Positions 1 through 9,325 of a stretch of DNA of 64,000 nucleotides are shown here, in pieces. The DNA is from Phytophthora sp. 'mugwort'. Lineage: Eukaryota > Oomycota > Peronosporomycetes > Peronosporales > Peronosporaceae. Positions within the stretch are counted from its first letter, which is position 1. Every line of letters starts with the position of its first letter. The notes beneath the pieces were generated by a model. It searched no databases and was not told the DNA's origin. It saw only the letters and a program-made list of their open reading frames with translations. The position numbers and the translations under genes are program-made. The DNA is taken from positions 992,001 to 1,056,000 of the forward strand of contig JAUCEF010000016.1 in the NCBI GenBank assembly GCA_033558025.1, given 5' to 3'.

Positions 1-1271
1 AGAGGAAAACATATTTAGCGTTCTTCACGGAAGCCGATAGCTGGAGATCAAATGAAGCATTCAGCTGGGTCGCCTGTTTACCAGTTCCTGCGCGCTGGTA
101 AAACCATTGAGCATAGCATTCGTTGTATCTAACCTTTTTAACGGGCTTAGAAATAATCGCTTGGGGGTTCTCAAGATGAACGAAGGGTACGTACAGTCGC
201 GATGTGGTGAATGGCATGTATGTACCATCAACAACAGGCTCAAGGGAGTTGACTATAGCTCCCCATGCAATACTGAATGTGGTGATACCATTAAGGACAG
301 GGCTCGTCGGATTACCGCTCGTAGAAGCTGCTACCATGACCGGGCAGGTATTGTCACTCGCAAGCGTAGTGCTTGTTAGCGACATACCCTTCGCAGCACT
401 TACAGCGACGTCAGAAGTACCCTGAGTAACGCGGAAACGTAGGCGGATCTGGGGGCTGGCCATGAGGTCAAGCTCCTTGAAGATCGGGTGCAGATCAGTT
501 AGTTTGATCTGAAGCATGTAGTTCCACGTTCCCATGATTCCATTGGCACCAGTAGTACCTGACACGAAAGCACCACGCGCGGTTTGGTTCGAAATTGTGG
601 AAGAGGCTGCAACCCCACCAAGCGAAGGCCACGACGCAGAGAAATCATTAGCTGCAGAAGGAGGGTTCGCTAGAAGACGCTTCACAAGACCATTATTCGG
701 GATAGAAGCACCTCCAGAGGGGGCGGTAGCAGCGAACGAAGATGAGTACGCAGTAGTGTTAGTGTATCCATCGCCAGTCGTCGAGGTTGTAGCAGAACTG
801 TACGAAGCTGACTGAGCCGAATCTGGAAATAGGAATGGCTCCGCGCCATGCTTCTCAATATATTGAGTACTATATCCCGTCTGGGCGCGGATGTTGTTCC
901 AGAAAAGCTTGTAGTCAGCCATCGAGATGATTGTCTTTCCGTTAAGCTCCAGCGACATCGAGTCGATGACGTTCCAGTTACCGCACTTCAGAGTCGCACA
1001 TAAACGATTAGCTGGTGATGATTGAGCAGTAGCTCCGTTCTTCATCGAAACCTTGTAGGGTAGCATAATGTAGGCATCACGAAGACAAGCAAATCCTTCA
1101 GAACCGTTTAGCTGAGCGGTAGCATCAATGGTAATAACACCATTCTGGTACGATCCCTGATTGAGATCGATTACAAACGGGACACGCTTGCCAGAAGAGA
1201 CCTTGATCTCGGGGGTCGCTCTTGAGCGAGCTCTGGTAGAGATACTGGTCGGAGAGTTGTGTTTCAGACAT
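1..1271 (-). pseudogene. Major capsid protein of the Polinton (C-terminus outside window, one frameshift)
   Basis: The frame whose codons begin at positions such as 1210, 850, 535 and 241 is open for about 400 residues from 1213 to the window edge. It reads, for example, PEIKVSSGKRVPFVIDLNQG near the start and YNECYAQWFYQRAGTGKQ near the edge. The only nearby ATG, at 1271 (MSETQLSDQYLYQ), is in another frame, so one indel lies between about 1215 and 1240. The Ser/Thr/Ala-rich beta-type composition, the ELNGK and KHGAEPFLFPD blocks and the position next to protease and minor capsid genes fit the double jelly-roll major capsid protein of Polintons. That assignment rests on family knowledge plus context, not on a search. 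A penton or other structural protein is the alternative. Confidence 0.68.
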
Positions 1272-1320
1272 GGTTGAATCTATATGAGCCCTAAAATACT
1301 TTCGCTTAAAATATTTATTA

Positions 1321-1698
1321 TGGCTGATCTGATCAAACCAATAACTAGCGATCACGATCTCATAGAGCTAGCAGATCGAATAGGTGTGCATCTGGATGGA
1401 ATTTTTTGAATCCAACGAGCTAACGATGCCGATTCCAAGGAAAGGATCATATTTAGTCCTCTTAGACCAGCTGATCGGGATGTTGGCCATTGGCAGGCGC
1501 ATGCGATGGTGAGTTTTTCGATTCAATAGGAAAGGCAGCTCCAACGAAGTATGGGATCGGCAAATACAATACCAAACAATTCAAGGGACGTATGGCGATC
1601 ACTGCGGGGTCTGGAGTATGCTATGGTTTTATTGCAAACAAAAAAAGCGGATGGATCTACTGAAACCATTCAAAGATCTAAATTTAACCATTCTCTAA
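1321..1698 (+). pseudogene. Adenain-like maturation cysteine protease, several frameshifts
   Basis: Read in pieces, this is a short cysteine protease of the adenovirus/Polinton type, which cleaves capsid precursors during virion maturation. The first piece starts at the ATG at 1321 and contains LIELADRIGVHLDGIF, then stops. The catalytic His lies in GHWQAHAM (GHW at 1485-1493), in a second frame. A third frame gives GEFFDSIGKAAPTKYG from 1508, the acidic/FDS block of the family. The catalytic Cys lies in DHCGVWSMLWFYC (TGC at 1603-1605), and the stop is at 1696-1698. At least three indels separate these blocks, so the gene is dead although both His and Cys codons survive. It stands directly upstream of, and on the same strand as, the two small capsid-associated genes. 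Confidence 0.78.
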
Positions 1699-1728
1699 GT
1701 CAGTTTTTCTCTCAGAGATATATACAAC

Positions 1729-1956
1729 ATGACGTTCAAAGAGTTATCAGTTTCGCCATCCATCTCGGAGTCTAAACTCAAGCGAGCATTCAAGACCGGT
1801 ACTCTATCATTGACTAAGGATGAGCTAAAGGGATCTGGAGCTACGCTTCATCTTCACCCGGAATCATACGCTAAAGCGTTGAAGGCACGTAAATCAGGCA
1901 AAGGTACGAGGCTAGCTATAACTCACAAGAGGTTGGATATCCTTTCAAGCATATGA
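1729..1956 (+). CDS. Small basic protein, probable capsid-associated, unknown function
   Basis: An intact 75-residue frame with an ATG start, rich in Lys, Ser and Leu, with the blocks KLKRAFKTGTLSLTKDELKG and GKGTRLAITHKRLD. I do not recognise a named domain. From memory, small proteins of this style (a run of KxxxGxxLxLTxxxLxG followed by a GKGxRL motif) recur next to capsid genes in Polintons and related viruses, so a virion role is inferred. Its TGA stop overlaps the next ATG as ATGA at 1953-1956, which suggests coupled translation of the pair. It lies 30 bases after the end of the protease. Confidence 0.55.
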   Translation: MTFKELSVSPSISESKLKRAFKTGTLSLTKDELKGSGATLHLHPESYAKALKARKSGKGTRLAITHKRLDILSSI

Positions 1957-2489
1957 ACGGAGGCGGGATGCACGGGGCGAGCTTTTGGGGGAAGATTTGG
2001 GGCGGCGTTAAGTCGGCTTTTAAATTCGCTAAGGACACGGGGATTCTGTCACGTGTGGCAGACGCTGCTGTCCCCGCTATCGCTACCGTACTCGGTGCTC
2101 CACAAGGTGCAATTCCTGCTCCCGCGGCGATTAAGTCTCTGACTGGAGTCGGCGTTTATGATAGCGACAGTGATAGAGAGGGAGGGCGCATTTTATATCT
2201 AAAAGTGAAGCATGAGACCAAACGTGCTCTTTCCTACGCTAAGCGTAAGGGTATCATCACTGATGCGGTTGACCAAGGCGAGAAATATTTGCTATCCAAG
2301 GCAACAAAGCCGGAGCATGAGGGTTTGATCAAATCACTCAGAGGAGAAGTTCGTCGCCGATACGGTGTTGGTGTTGCCAAGCCTAAAAAGAAGCAATTTG
2401 AAAAAGGATCGCAAGCTGCCAAGGATCACATGGCTAAGCTCCGCTCAATGCGTAAGACGCCTACAGCCGGAGGCTCATTTCGATTATAA
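1953..2489 (+). CDS. Glycine-rich minor capsid/core protein (adenovirus pX/pVI-like)
   Basis: Intact 178-residue frame. The N-terminus MNGGGMHGASFWGKIWGG is followed by an amphipathic and hydrophobic stretch (SRVADAAVPAIATVLGAP, about residues 33-50). A basic central part and a Lys-rich tail (KPKKKQFEKG, then AKLRSMRKTPTAGGSFRL) complete it. This layout, with hydrophobic amphipathic N-terminus and positively charged tail, resembles the membrane-active or DNA-binding minor capsid proteins of Polintons and adenoviruses. MNGGG near the start matches the (M/I/L)xGG|x pattern cut by adenain-type proteases, whose gene sits just upstream. That cleavage is an inference. The start is fixed by the ATGA overlap with the upstream gene. 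Confidence 0.55.
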   Translation: MNGGGMHGASFWGKIWGGVKSAFKFAKDTGILSRVADAAVPAIATVLGAPQGAIPAPAAIKSLTGVGVYDSDSDREGGRILYLKVKHETKRALSYAKRKGIITDAVDQGEKYLLSKATKPEHEGLIKSLRGEVRRRYGVGVAKPKKKQFEKGSQAAKDHMAKLRSMRKTPTAGGSFRL

Positions 2490-2536
2490 CTTCCGCCTCA
2501 TTCCGATAACTAAAGTTGATAATATATTCATCCACC

Positions 2537-2974
2537 ATGATTGGCTACATTTATCGGATTCAACATATCCAGTCTGACCTATGCTACGTTGGAAGCACGT
2601 TCAATCAAGTCAAGCATCGATGGCAGCGACATAAATATGTATTCATTAAATGGCTAAATTATAATGGACCATGTGGTGCAGTAATTTATCCGTTTATGAG
2701 AGATTATGGCGTTGATCAATTCAAATGCTTTCTTATTAAAGAATATGATATCATCGATCGTGTTCATCTGGAGGCATATGAGACACTTTGGATCAAGAAA
2801 CTGAAAGCTTGTAATAAGAACTTACCATTTGCAATCAAAAAGCTTACCGATAAAGCGGCCTATATCAGTGATCGTGAAAATAAGTGTGCCAAAGTTAGAG
2901 CATATACAGCAGCAAACAAAGAATTAATCGCACAGCGAGCCAAAACGTACCGCGAACAACAAGAAAACTATTAA
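2537..2974 (+). CDS. GIY-YIG family endonuclease
   Basis: The ATG at 2537 (context CCACC-ATG) opens a 146-residue protein. The N-terminus MIGYIYRI carries the GIY element and CYVGST the YIG element. RWQRHK supplies the conserved Arg and LEAYETLW the metal-binding Glu, so the nuclease core looks complete. A Lys/Arg/Glu-rich helical tail follows (about residues 115-146). Enzymes of this family cut DNA at specific or structured sites; in mobile elements they act as homing or repair nucleases. An in-frame extension seven codons upstream has no better start. The gene is unbroken, unlike most neighbours, and ends convergently with the penton-like gene. Its role in the element is unknown. Confidence 0.85.
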   Translation: MIGYIYRIQHIQSDLCYVGSTFNQVKHRWQRHKYVFIKWLNYNGPCGAVIYPFMRDYGVDQFKCFLIKEYDIIDRVHLEAYETLWIKKLKACNKNLPFAIKKLTDKAAYISDRENKCAKVRAYTAANKELIAQRAKTYREQQENY

Positions 2975-3119
2975 AGCTAAGAAGGCGGAATCATTCTAAT
3001 GTCAATGTGGTGGTCGATGGAGTACAGGTCATGGAAAACCACGACATGATCGAACAAAAAAACATCAAGACTGGTTAGTCAGGTCATCATTCTGATATCT
3101 AAAAAAATGTCTCAAGAAT
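2975..3119. other. Short intergenic region between convergent genes
   Basis: About 145 bases between the GIY-YIG stop and the end of the penton-like gene. I see no gene. A Lys-rich reading, KAKKAESF, continues the nuclease tail if one indel at about 2970 is allowed, so the nuclease may once have been slightly longer. Confidence 0.4.
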
Positions 3120-3996
3120 TTATTTTTTTGGCCTCAGAAGGAGCATGATCGATACCGAATTATCCCTAAATCTCACTCGTTGATCATTCTGATTGTAAAT
3201 GCTGACGGTTATCGTAGAGCGTGCCCCATTGTGGCAATTCATCCAAGCGTACTGCGAAGGCTTATACGATATGAGCTGCCCGATTGAGCGTCGCCTCTGT
3301 CAAACGCACTGACGATATCACCAGAAGCAACGTACTCGTTTTTGATAAGATCACAGCGAACGATGTATGAACTGGTAGGATGAATCTGAGGAATGATGTT
3401 TGATAGCTGAGCGTTGGCAACTGTCGCCGATGCGGCAGGGTATGTAGCTGTCGTTAATCCAACCACCTTCCCGAATTCGGCATTATCGATGATTAGACGT
3501 GGCACGCGAGTTGTAGTGGGCAGGCCACTGCCTCCGGACGAGTATAGCCCAGTCGCCGGTCTCAGCCATGTGCCTCCTGCCGTTGGAAGGGTTGTTGGTG
3601 TTGGAGAGAAGTCGACCTGGCATGAGTAATATACGCTGTTCTCGCTAATCTTATCCAAAAGGCGTTATTACCCGATGGGTCGATCAAATATGTCCCTGCG
3701 GTTATGAGGGCAGCTTGAATACTGCGATTGATATCGTCGTATGAGTATAATCCGTTCTGTAGAGTGATGCTGATCATAGAGGTGGTAGCTGCCGTCGGGA
3801 CTTCTACCTTGAAAGTAGTATTTTGGAACTGCAGAGAATCGATATTGTACTCAGAGTTGTACATGCTGATCGATTGGACAGCGCAAACTATATCTCTGAA
3901 ATCTGCAGCACTTCGGGGGAAAGCGTATTTCCAGCTACTGTTGTACTCATCCTGAACGAGGTTCGTCGAGTCGATCTTTACAAAGCTGGCACACAT
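3120..3996 (-). pseudogene. Penton-like minor capsid protein, two frameshifts
   Basis: Three frames join into about 290 residues. The first starts at 3996 (MCASFVKIDSTNLVQDEYNS) and runs to about 3655. The second covers ENSVYYSCQVDFSPTPTTLP to SSYRISLRS, ending at 3239. The third gives YAWMNCHNGARSTITVSIYN and ends RPKK at the TAA at 3120-3122. Indels therefore lie near 3655 and 3260. The size, beta-rich composition, opening of the form KIDSTNLVQDEYNSSWKY and C-terminal IMLLLRP strand fit the single jelly-roll penton/minor capsid protein of Polintons, which forms the virion vertices. It lies just downstream of the ATPase gene on the same strand, a usual Polinton grouping. Confidence 0.65.
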
Positions 3997-4024
3997 GGCT
4001 ATAGGTTAGTAAACATATCTTTTG

Positions 4025-4728
4025 TTAAAGCTGATCCAGATTCACTACCCGATCGAAGTTGTATCGTATTTCCCCCTTAACCGAATCACAAAGCAGAATC
4101 TGACCCTTAGAAGCGGTGGCTCTGTTATAAGCAATCCTAATATTCCTATCATTAATATTAGGTATGTTAAAGTCTTTCACTACCATGCTAAGGTCTCTCT
4201 TGCTGTTAGCCTTAAGGATTGCAACATACTCAGAGTTGAGCCTCAGCAATTTGTCTGTTGCGAAGTATGAGTGAGCGATAAAGATAGTGCTCAAGAGATG
4301 GTGCCGACCTCTGATGAAGAATCCACTAAATATGTTCTTCTGAAGTAGCTTATCAGCTCCATAATCGTCAATGAGAACCAACTCAAATTTATTACTGTTC
4401 ATTGGTGTTCGTCTAACGTTATCAACATTTGGTGGCTCATCGTAGAATGTGATGAAGCCCTCCAGTTTTTCCTTCAGATAGTCGTAAATGGACTGACTAG
4501 GGTTCCGTGCTATCACGTGCAGATGGGCGAATACGTTTTTATGTTTAAGAATGAACATGACTAATTTGGTTTACCTGAGTAGCTTGGTCCAAGTACTAAC
4601 ATTCTGAATAGACTCTTAATATCTAATTCAGAAATGTTTTTAACTGAAGCTCCCCGATACTTCTTAGGGAGAGCATCATCATAGTTTGGGATGGAGGTAG
4701 ATGAGTCCGGAATTGAGGTCGTGTCTTT
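4025..4728 (-). pseudogene. FtsK/HerA-type genome packaging ATPase, frameshifted at the Walker A motif
   Basis: This is the DNA packaging ATPase of the Polinton module. The N-terminal frame (open from 4728) reads YDDALPKKYRGASV and then LVLGPSYSGKPN, a Walker A motif at 4567-4590 in which the usual GKT/GKS has become GKP. A stop follows at 4561-4563. Removing one base shift continues the protein as MFILKHKNVFAHLHVIARNP from 4558. Walker B is LVLIDDYG and a later FIAHSYFAT block matches the sensor region of the family. The Lys of Walker A is intact but the Thr/Ser is lost, so both the reading frame and the active site are damaged. No convincing start codon remains in the first frame. Confidence 0.75.
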
Positions 4729-4766
4729 TTAATCGCTTGCTCTATATAGCTCTAGACAAAACGATC

Positions 4767-6845
4767 ATGAGTGGTGGGTTCGTTTATCCCCCAACAAAAT
4801 TTGTATCCTCCATCAACAACCCAGGATTCTATCTTTGTCGTTGAATTCAAACGGATATCTAACCTTCGACTACGCCCAGACACTATACGTAGGCAAGAGC
4901 GATTTTCGACTCAACTACCTGACAGGCACTAGCCCGGGGACAGCAACAACCGGCTTAGCCCGGGGACAGCAACAACCGGCAAAGCCCTCATACTTGGCGG
5001 CGATGGTAGCATCTCTGGCATATCATCAATTTCGGCTACGAGTCTGCTCGGTACGCTACAGACAGCGGCACAGACTTCCATAACATCTCTAGGAACGCTG
5101 AGCAATCTGACGCTAAACACGACTGGAACAGGATTACAAACACCAAATATCAAATTTTGGAATTCAACAACATCGTTGTATGACAATCTCAATCATTCGT
5201 ACTATCTCGGAGTTGAAAAGGGAGGGTGCGTAGCACAAAAGGCTCTTGTCGTAGACATCAATAAGGATATTGCTTCTATTCGTAATCTTTCATGTTCAGG
5301 TACTCTAACTGCCTCAACGGAGGTAAAATCGGCAAAGTTAACCTCAGACAGCGTTAATGCTGGGTCAAGTGGTATACTCAACATCGTTGGCACTACTGTT
5401 CGATTGAATGGTACCGACCTGACAGCATCAGCGGCTAAACTCAACTACAACGATCTGTCGACGGTCGGTTCCTTTCAGACATCGAAAGCGATGACACTGG
5501 ATACATATGGGAGGGGAATCATGCCTAACGGTACTTCTGATTCCAATTGTCTTCGTTTTTACAGCGGAACTACCAACATGACTATTAACCTATTCAGATC
5601 GTCTGACACCAATGGGTTGGTTATTGCATCGCGAACCACTTCACAACCAACAATAAGACCTATCCAATCCTTCAACTGATCTCAAGTGACAATGCTTCCA
5701 CTTTTGGGGCTGGGGTATCGGCGACGGCTAACGATTTATTGCGGATTAATTGGAATGATAAACCAGGTGCTTTCACATCGCATACGCATCGATTCTGTCT
5801 TGATATCGGTTATACGAGGCCGTATAAATCGGGGTATCCTCATACGTATGGGCTCGCTACATCGGCAGATGCCTTTTCAATCAATGTGGCTGGCTCTTCC
5901 GCTACGCCAACCACGGCGTGTCTCTACATCGTTTCAGACACTGTAAATAAGATGATTTTTAACACTAGCACACCTTACAGTGGGACATATGGTACGGCTC
6001 CGATCACTCTCAACCAAGGAAACGTCTATTTAAAGTGTTTTAATGCTTTGAAACGATGGAACCACTTCGTACGATATGCCTTTATTTCTCGAGAGCTCCA
6101 ACAGCTCGCCTGTATCGTTCGCATTTCAGCTGCATAACGGATCGAGCTCAACATCCACGAACTCGGCTTTCATGAGTACTGCATCCAACAATGATTTTGG
6201 CATATGACTAATAACTCACGAAAAGGGACGATTACCGCTGCTGGTCGAGTTGGTATTGGTACATCGACACCGAGAGCCCCTCTAGAAGTGGGCGGATCTG
6301 CTACTTATACGATAACAAGCGTTGCAACGAATACATACATCTATAACGTATCTACCAACGCCTGGTCGAATCTAGGAGGAGGACCTGTAAGCATGACCAT
6401 ATGTGCTCTCTTCCAGGATGACATCTACGTTAATAATTCCGTCTATACGAGCTCGGATCGGCGATTAAAGGAGAATATCAAAGATTTGACGATTAATATC
6501 GATCGCTACAAATTGCTCAAGCCCTCGAGCTACAGCTATAAGAATCAATCCGACAGGACTAAAATAGGACTCATCGCTCAAGATGTAATATCGGTATGTG
6601 GAGAGGCGCTCTCCTTCACCGAAAACGAAAACATGGAAGTCGAAAAGGAAGGCGATATCGAGGGTATTCAACTGGGAGTAGGATTCAATGCAATAACCGT
6701 TTTGAATACCGCAGTTATCAAACAGCTGATATCCAATATTGAAGCCCAACAGACGCAAAATGATTCTCAGCAGAAGCAAATTGATGCACTCATCAATAAT
6801 CAATCGCTACTTAGCGTCAAACTCGGTGGTTTAAAATTATTATAA
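4767..6845 (+). pseudogene. Fibre protein with C-terminal S74 intramolecular chaperone, about five frame disruptions
   Basis: Read across breaks, this encodes a roughly 690-residue fibre, divergent from the ATPase. It starts MSGGFVYPPTKFVSSINNPG at 4767. A Ser/Thr/Gly/Asn-rich shaft follows (for example SLLGTLQTAAQTSITSLGTL and LTASAAKLNYNDLSTVGSF), like phage tail fibres and collar proteins. The C-terminus is a peptidase S74 chaperone: TSSDRRLKENIKDL with the catalytic Ser at 6453-6455 and Lys at 6468-6470, the spacing of the endosialidase Ser-Lys dyad. KIGLIAQDV and a closing coiled coil (about 6720-6800) follow. Such domains trimerise the fibre and then cut themselves off. A 26-base tandem duplication at 4931-4982 causes one shift; others lie near 4833, 5680, 6050 and 6190. 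Confidence 0.8.
4931..4982 (+). repeat. 26-base tandem duplication inside the fibre gene
   Basis: The unit AGCCCGGGGACAGCAACAAC + CGGC(TT/AA) occurs twice in a row, at 4931-4956 and 4957-4982. Because 26 is not a multiple of three it moves the reading frame from the one used at 4835 to the one used from 4981. Confidence 0.9.
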
Positions 6846-6862
6846 AAAAATGATATATTGGG

Positions 6863-7117
6863 TTAAATCGCAAAGGTTTTCACTGTATTTTTTGGGCTCT
6901 TTTTTTTGCTCTGGTAAGCCCATACACGACCGCCAGTCGTCTGGGTTGATGCATCTGCTGTTTTAGTTGTAGCCCATACGGTCGGTAGTGTCTTACGAGG
7001 TCGCTAATCGAGGATAAGGTTCTTCATGATGGCTTTCTGCTCGGATAGATTATGGTCAGCGGTGTCTCCATAGCTACCTCCTGAGCTTGAAATGATTCTT
7101 GGATTGAGGAACATCAT
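6863..7117 (-). pseudogene. Small unknown Polinton gene with an in-frame TAG
   Basis: The ATG at 7117 (MMFLNPRIISSSGGSYGDTA) lies just past the stop of the gene at 7120. After 37 codons there is a TAG at 7004-7006, then the frame stays open for another 46 codons (KTLPTVWATTKTADASTQTT and a Lys-rich VWAYQSKKKSPKN) to the TAA at 6863-6865. Either the product is a 37-residue peptide or a longer protein has been cut by a nonsense mutation. The second is more likely because the distal part keeps a protein-like composition. No family is recognised. Confidence 0.4.
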
Positions 7118-7119
7118 AT

Positions 7120-7902
7120 TTATAGTAGACGCACTATAATATCTTTAAATTCTGTATCCGTAATGAGACGGTTTGAGTACATGTCCACCGAGAACGATTT
7201 GAGTTGGCTGATAATGGATGGGCTATCATTCCCTAGGTCCATCTCTCCTCTGAGCTTGTCATACTCTGCCTTCAGGCTGTCTAACGGATCCGTGAGCTTA
7301 TCGTGGAAATTGTGCTGTAAGTGAGTGATCGACAAAATTTCCTTGAATAGCTTTTTATCATCGATGCTCAGCTTGTCATAATCATCCTGCTCGATAAGGC
7401 CCTTATAGACGAGCGCTTTTATCATGGATTGTAGGCTGTTGTTCAGTTCGACCTTGGGTCCACATTTACGTCGGTTGGGTTGTACGATCACCAGTGATTT
7501 AGCATCTAGGTCCGGAATTCGAATGTACTTGCTGCCGAATGGCTTGTAAATGAAGGCGTTTGGCGTGCATCGCCCTTGGATGTCATTCAAGTTGTAAGTC
7601 CGTCCTCGGCGGACCACGCCTTCGAGCTTTGCAACACCAGCCCCCAGGAGTCCGCGTCCCTTAACTGTGGAATCCGTAGTTGCCTCTTTAATTGTGGCAA
7701 GTACATATTTCCATAGATTCAAAGCATTGTGCATCTGTTTTTTGTTCCACCCAGTCGTAGTCATCGCTGAGCATAATTGATTCCATATCGTCCATGTATT
7801 CAAACAATAGCTCGAACGTATCGACCCACTCGATTCTCTTGAATAGTTCCGTATGAGCCTTACCTGAAATGACCTTGTATCCTCTTGATTTTTGTTGCGC
7901 AT
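7120..7902 (-). pseudogene. Unknown Polinton protein, one frameshift
   Basis: About 260 residues. The C-terminal two thirds are open and protein-like: KGRGLLGAGVAKLEGVVRRG, then NAFIYKPFGSKYIRIPDLDA, LVIVQPNRRKCGPKVELNNS and a helical tail ending IVRLL. The N-terminal part makes better sense in a second frame (KAHTELFKRIEWVDTFELLF, then YMDDMESIMLSDDYDWVEQ) than in the one with the ATG at 7902, so an indel lies near 7700. I do not recognise the family. It belongs to the minus-strand block downstream of the integrase and is followed after 2 bases by the small gene at 7117. Confidence 0.5.
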
Positions 7903-7925
7903 GCGAAGATTATTATCTATAACGG

Positions 7926-8476
7926 TTAAGTAGTGGGTCTTCCCTTAAAAATCGGTTCGAGCCTAATCGGGATGACTCCATCTGCTTTATCTGCTTCAAT
8001 GAAATAATCCTGAATTATATTTTTGAACTCTTGAGCCGGGATGCTCAGCGAACTAGTAATATCACTCCCTGTTAGCTTCCCTTTGTGCCAGAAACCTTGC
8101 GTTGGTTCGAAGCGGGAACCATTCACATCCAGCTCAACAGCCGGGGATGGCTCAAAATCAAACGTTAGACCTTTTGACTTAATCTCATCGCTAAATAGAT
8201 TGAGTGTTGCTAGCCACGATATGTCTTTTAGTGATCTCTTCAACCCTTTGACATTTAAATCTCCTTGGCGGTCAATGTACAGATCGGCCTTATCTAATAC
8301 GGATTCATCCATTAACACAGAACGTATGTGGACATCAGATCCGACAAGCATTTTTTTATTGGTTCTGAGCATAAAATCAAGCTTTGCCTTGGCTTGCCTC
8401 TCATCTATCTGCTTTGTCGATGAAGCATCTTTAAACACGTCGCCTTAACATGGACTTTGGACACAGGTGCTAGCAT
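7926..8476 (-). pseudogene. Unknown Polinton protein, probable N-terminal frameshift
   Basis: An open frame of about 170 residues begins in frame at 8438 and ends at 7926 (EPIFKGRPTT). It has no ATG at that point. An upstream ATG at 8476 (MLAPVSKVHVK) in another frame joins it smoothly if one indel near 8441 is assumed. The sequence is charged and mixed alpha/beta (KLDFMLRTNKKMLVGSDVHI, then DISWLATLNLFSDEI and EPSPAVELDVNGSRFEPTQG). It has no signal peptide, membrane segment or motif I can name. It stands directly upstream of the gene ending at 7120 and the two may act together. Confidence 0.45.
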
Positions 8477-8509
8477 ATCTCCATGTCGCTTAAGCCCTTT
8501 CGTCCGATA

Positions 8510-9278
8510 TCAATGCTGTGGTGGAGCCGGTAGATCCTCTGCTATCATCATGATGTTCTCTTTGATTGGTGCCATGTTCTTTGAGAAATCATACTTAGCC
8601 TCGACTATATCTCGAATGTGCTCGTAGGTTTGAATCCAATTGATTTTCTTGAGCAAGACCTTTCGTCTCTTGGCAGTGTTATATATATTACCCTCAGCCC
8701 CGATATGATACGCTTTCATCTCAGTCCCAGCTTTATAAAGAGGTGATATCATCAGACTAGCCAGCATAGGGGACTTCGTAAATGCTTCAGCTATAAATTG
8801 CCTAGCGCTCTCCTGATTCGCTTTTTCTTGATCAGGATCACTCCACTCACTCCACTCCTCTGGCTCTGTGGTAGGCTTTGAACCGCTTGAGGGTTTGTTC
8901 CTGTATCAATCATGCGAAACTGTTATCTACTCCAACACTACCATTGGTGTAGCATTGTCTACTCCCCTGTCAACCATGCGAACACTGTTATCTGCTCCAA
9001 CATCTGCCATTGGTGTAGTGTTAGCCGGATCGGTGTTAGTTTTGAGACATCAGAGTTTTGTACAGAGTTCTTATCATTCAGAGTTTTTTTTATTCAGTCT
9101 GAACCGAGACCGTTTTTGAATTATCCAAATTAATCGTTTTGCCTTCGTCACTGGCCCACATGGTCCCTGCATACATCTCCCACTTAGCCTTTGTTTGCCT
9201 AGCCCGGCGCTGAGCTTTCTCAAGCAGATCATGGCGCTTTTGCTCTCGCTGTCTTAGTGAGGTAAAATTTGGGAACAT
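8510..9278 (-). pseudogene. Unknown Polinton protein with internal repeat, broken in the middle
   Basis: The ATG at 9278 (MFPNFTSLRQREQKRHDLLE) opens a highly charged, probably coiled-coil N-terminus, stopping at 9090. The C-terminal part (EEWSEWSDPDQEKANQESAR, then FIAEAFTKSPMLASLM and YDFSKNMAPIKENIMMIAED) is open from about 8900 to the stop at 8510. Between them several stops and shifts surround an imperfect direct duplication of about 60 bases. The best reading is one gene of about 250 residues whose linker has expanded and decayed. Two separate small genes is the alternative. No known family is recognised. Confidence 0.45.
8905..9025. repeat. Imperfect direct repeat of about 60 bases
   Basis: Two adjacent copies share CATGCGAA-ACTGTTATCT-CTCCAACA-CATTGGTGTAG with small indels (about 8910-8955 and 8970-9020). 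The indel between copies destroys the reading frame of the host gene. Confidence 0.7.
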
Positions 9279-9325
9279 CTTTTGCGCTATATCAATGATA
9301 TGATAAAAAAAATTGAGTGGTCAAT

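Noticed and set aside
107..815. Plus-strand frames of 70-93 codons at the left edge
   Set aside because: They are antisense to the long minus-strand capsid frame.
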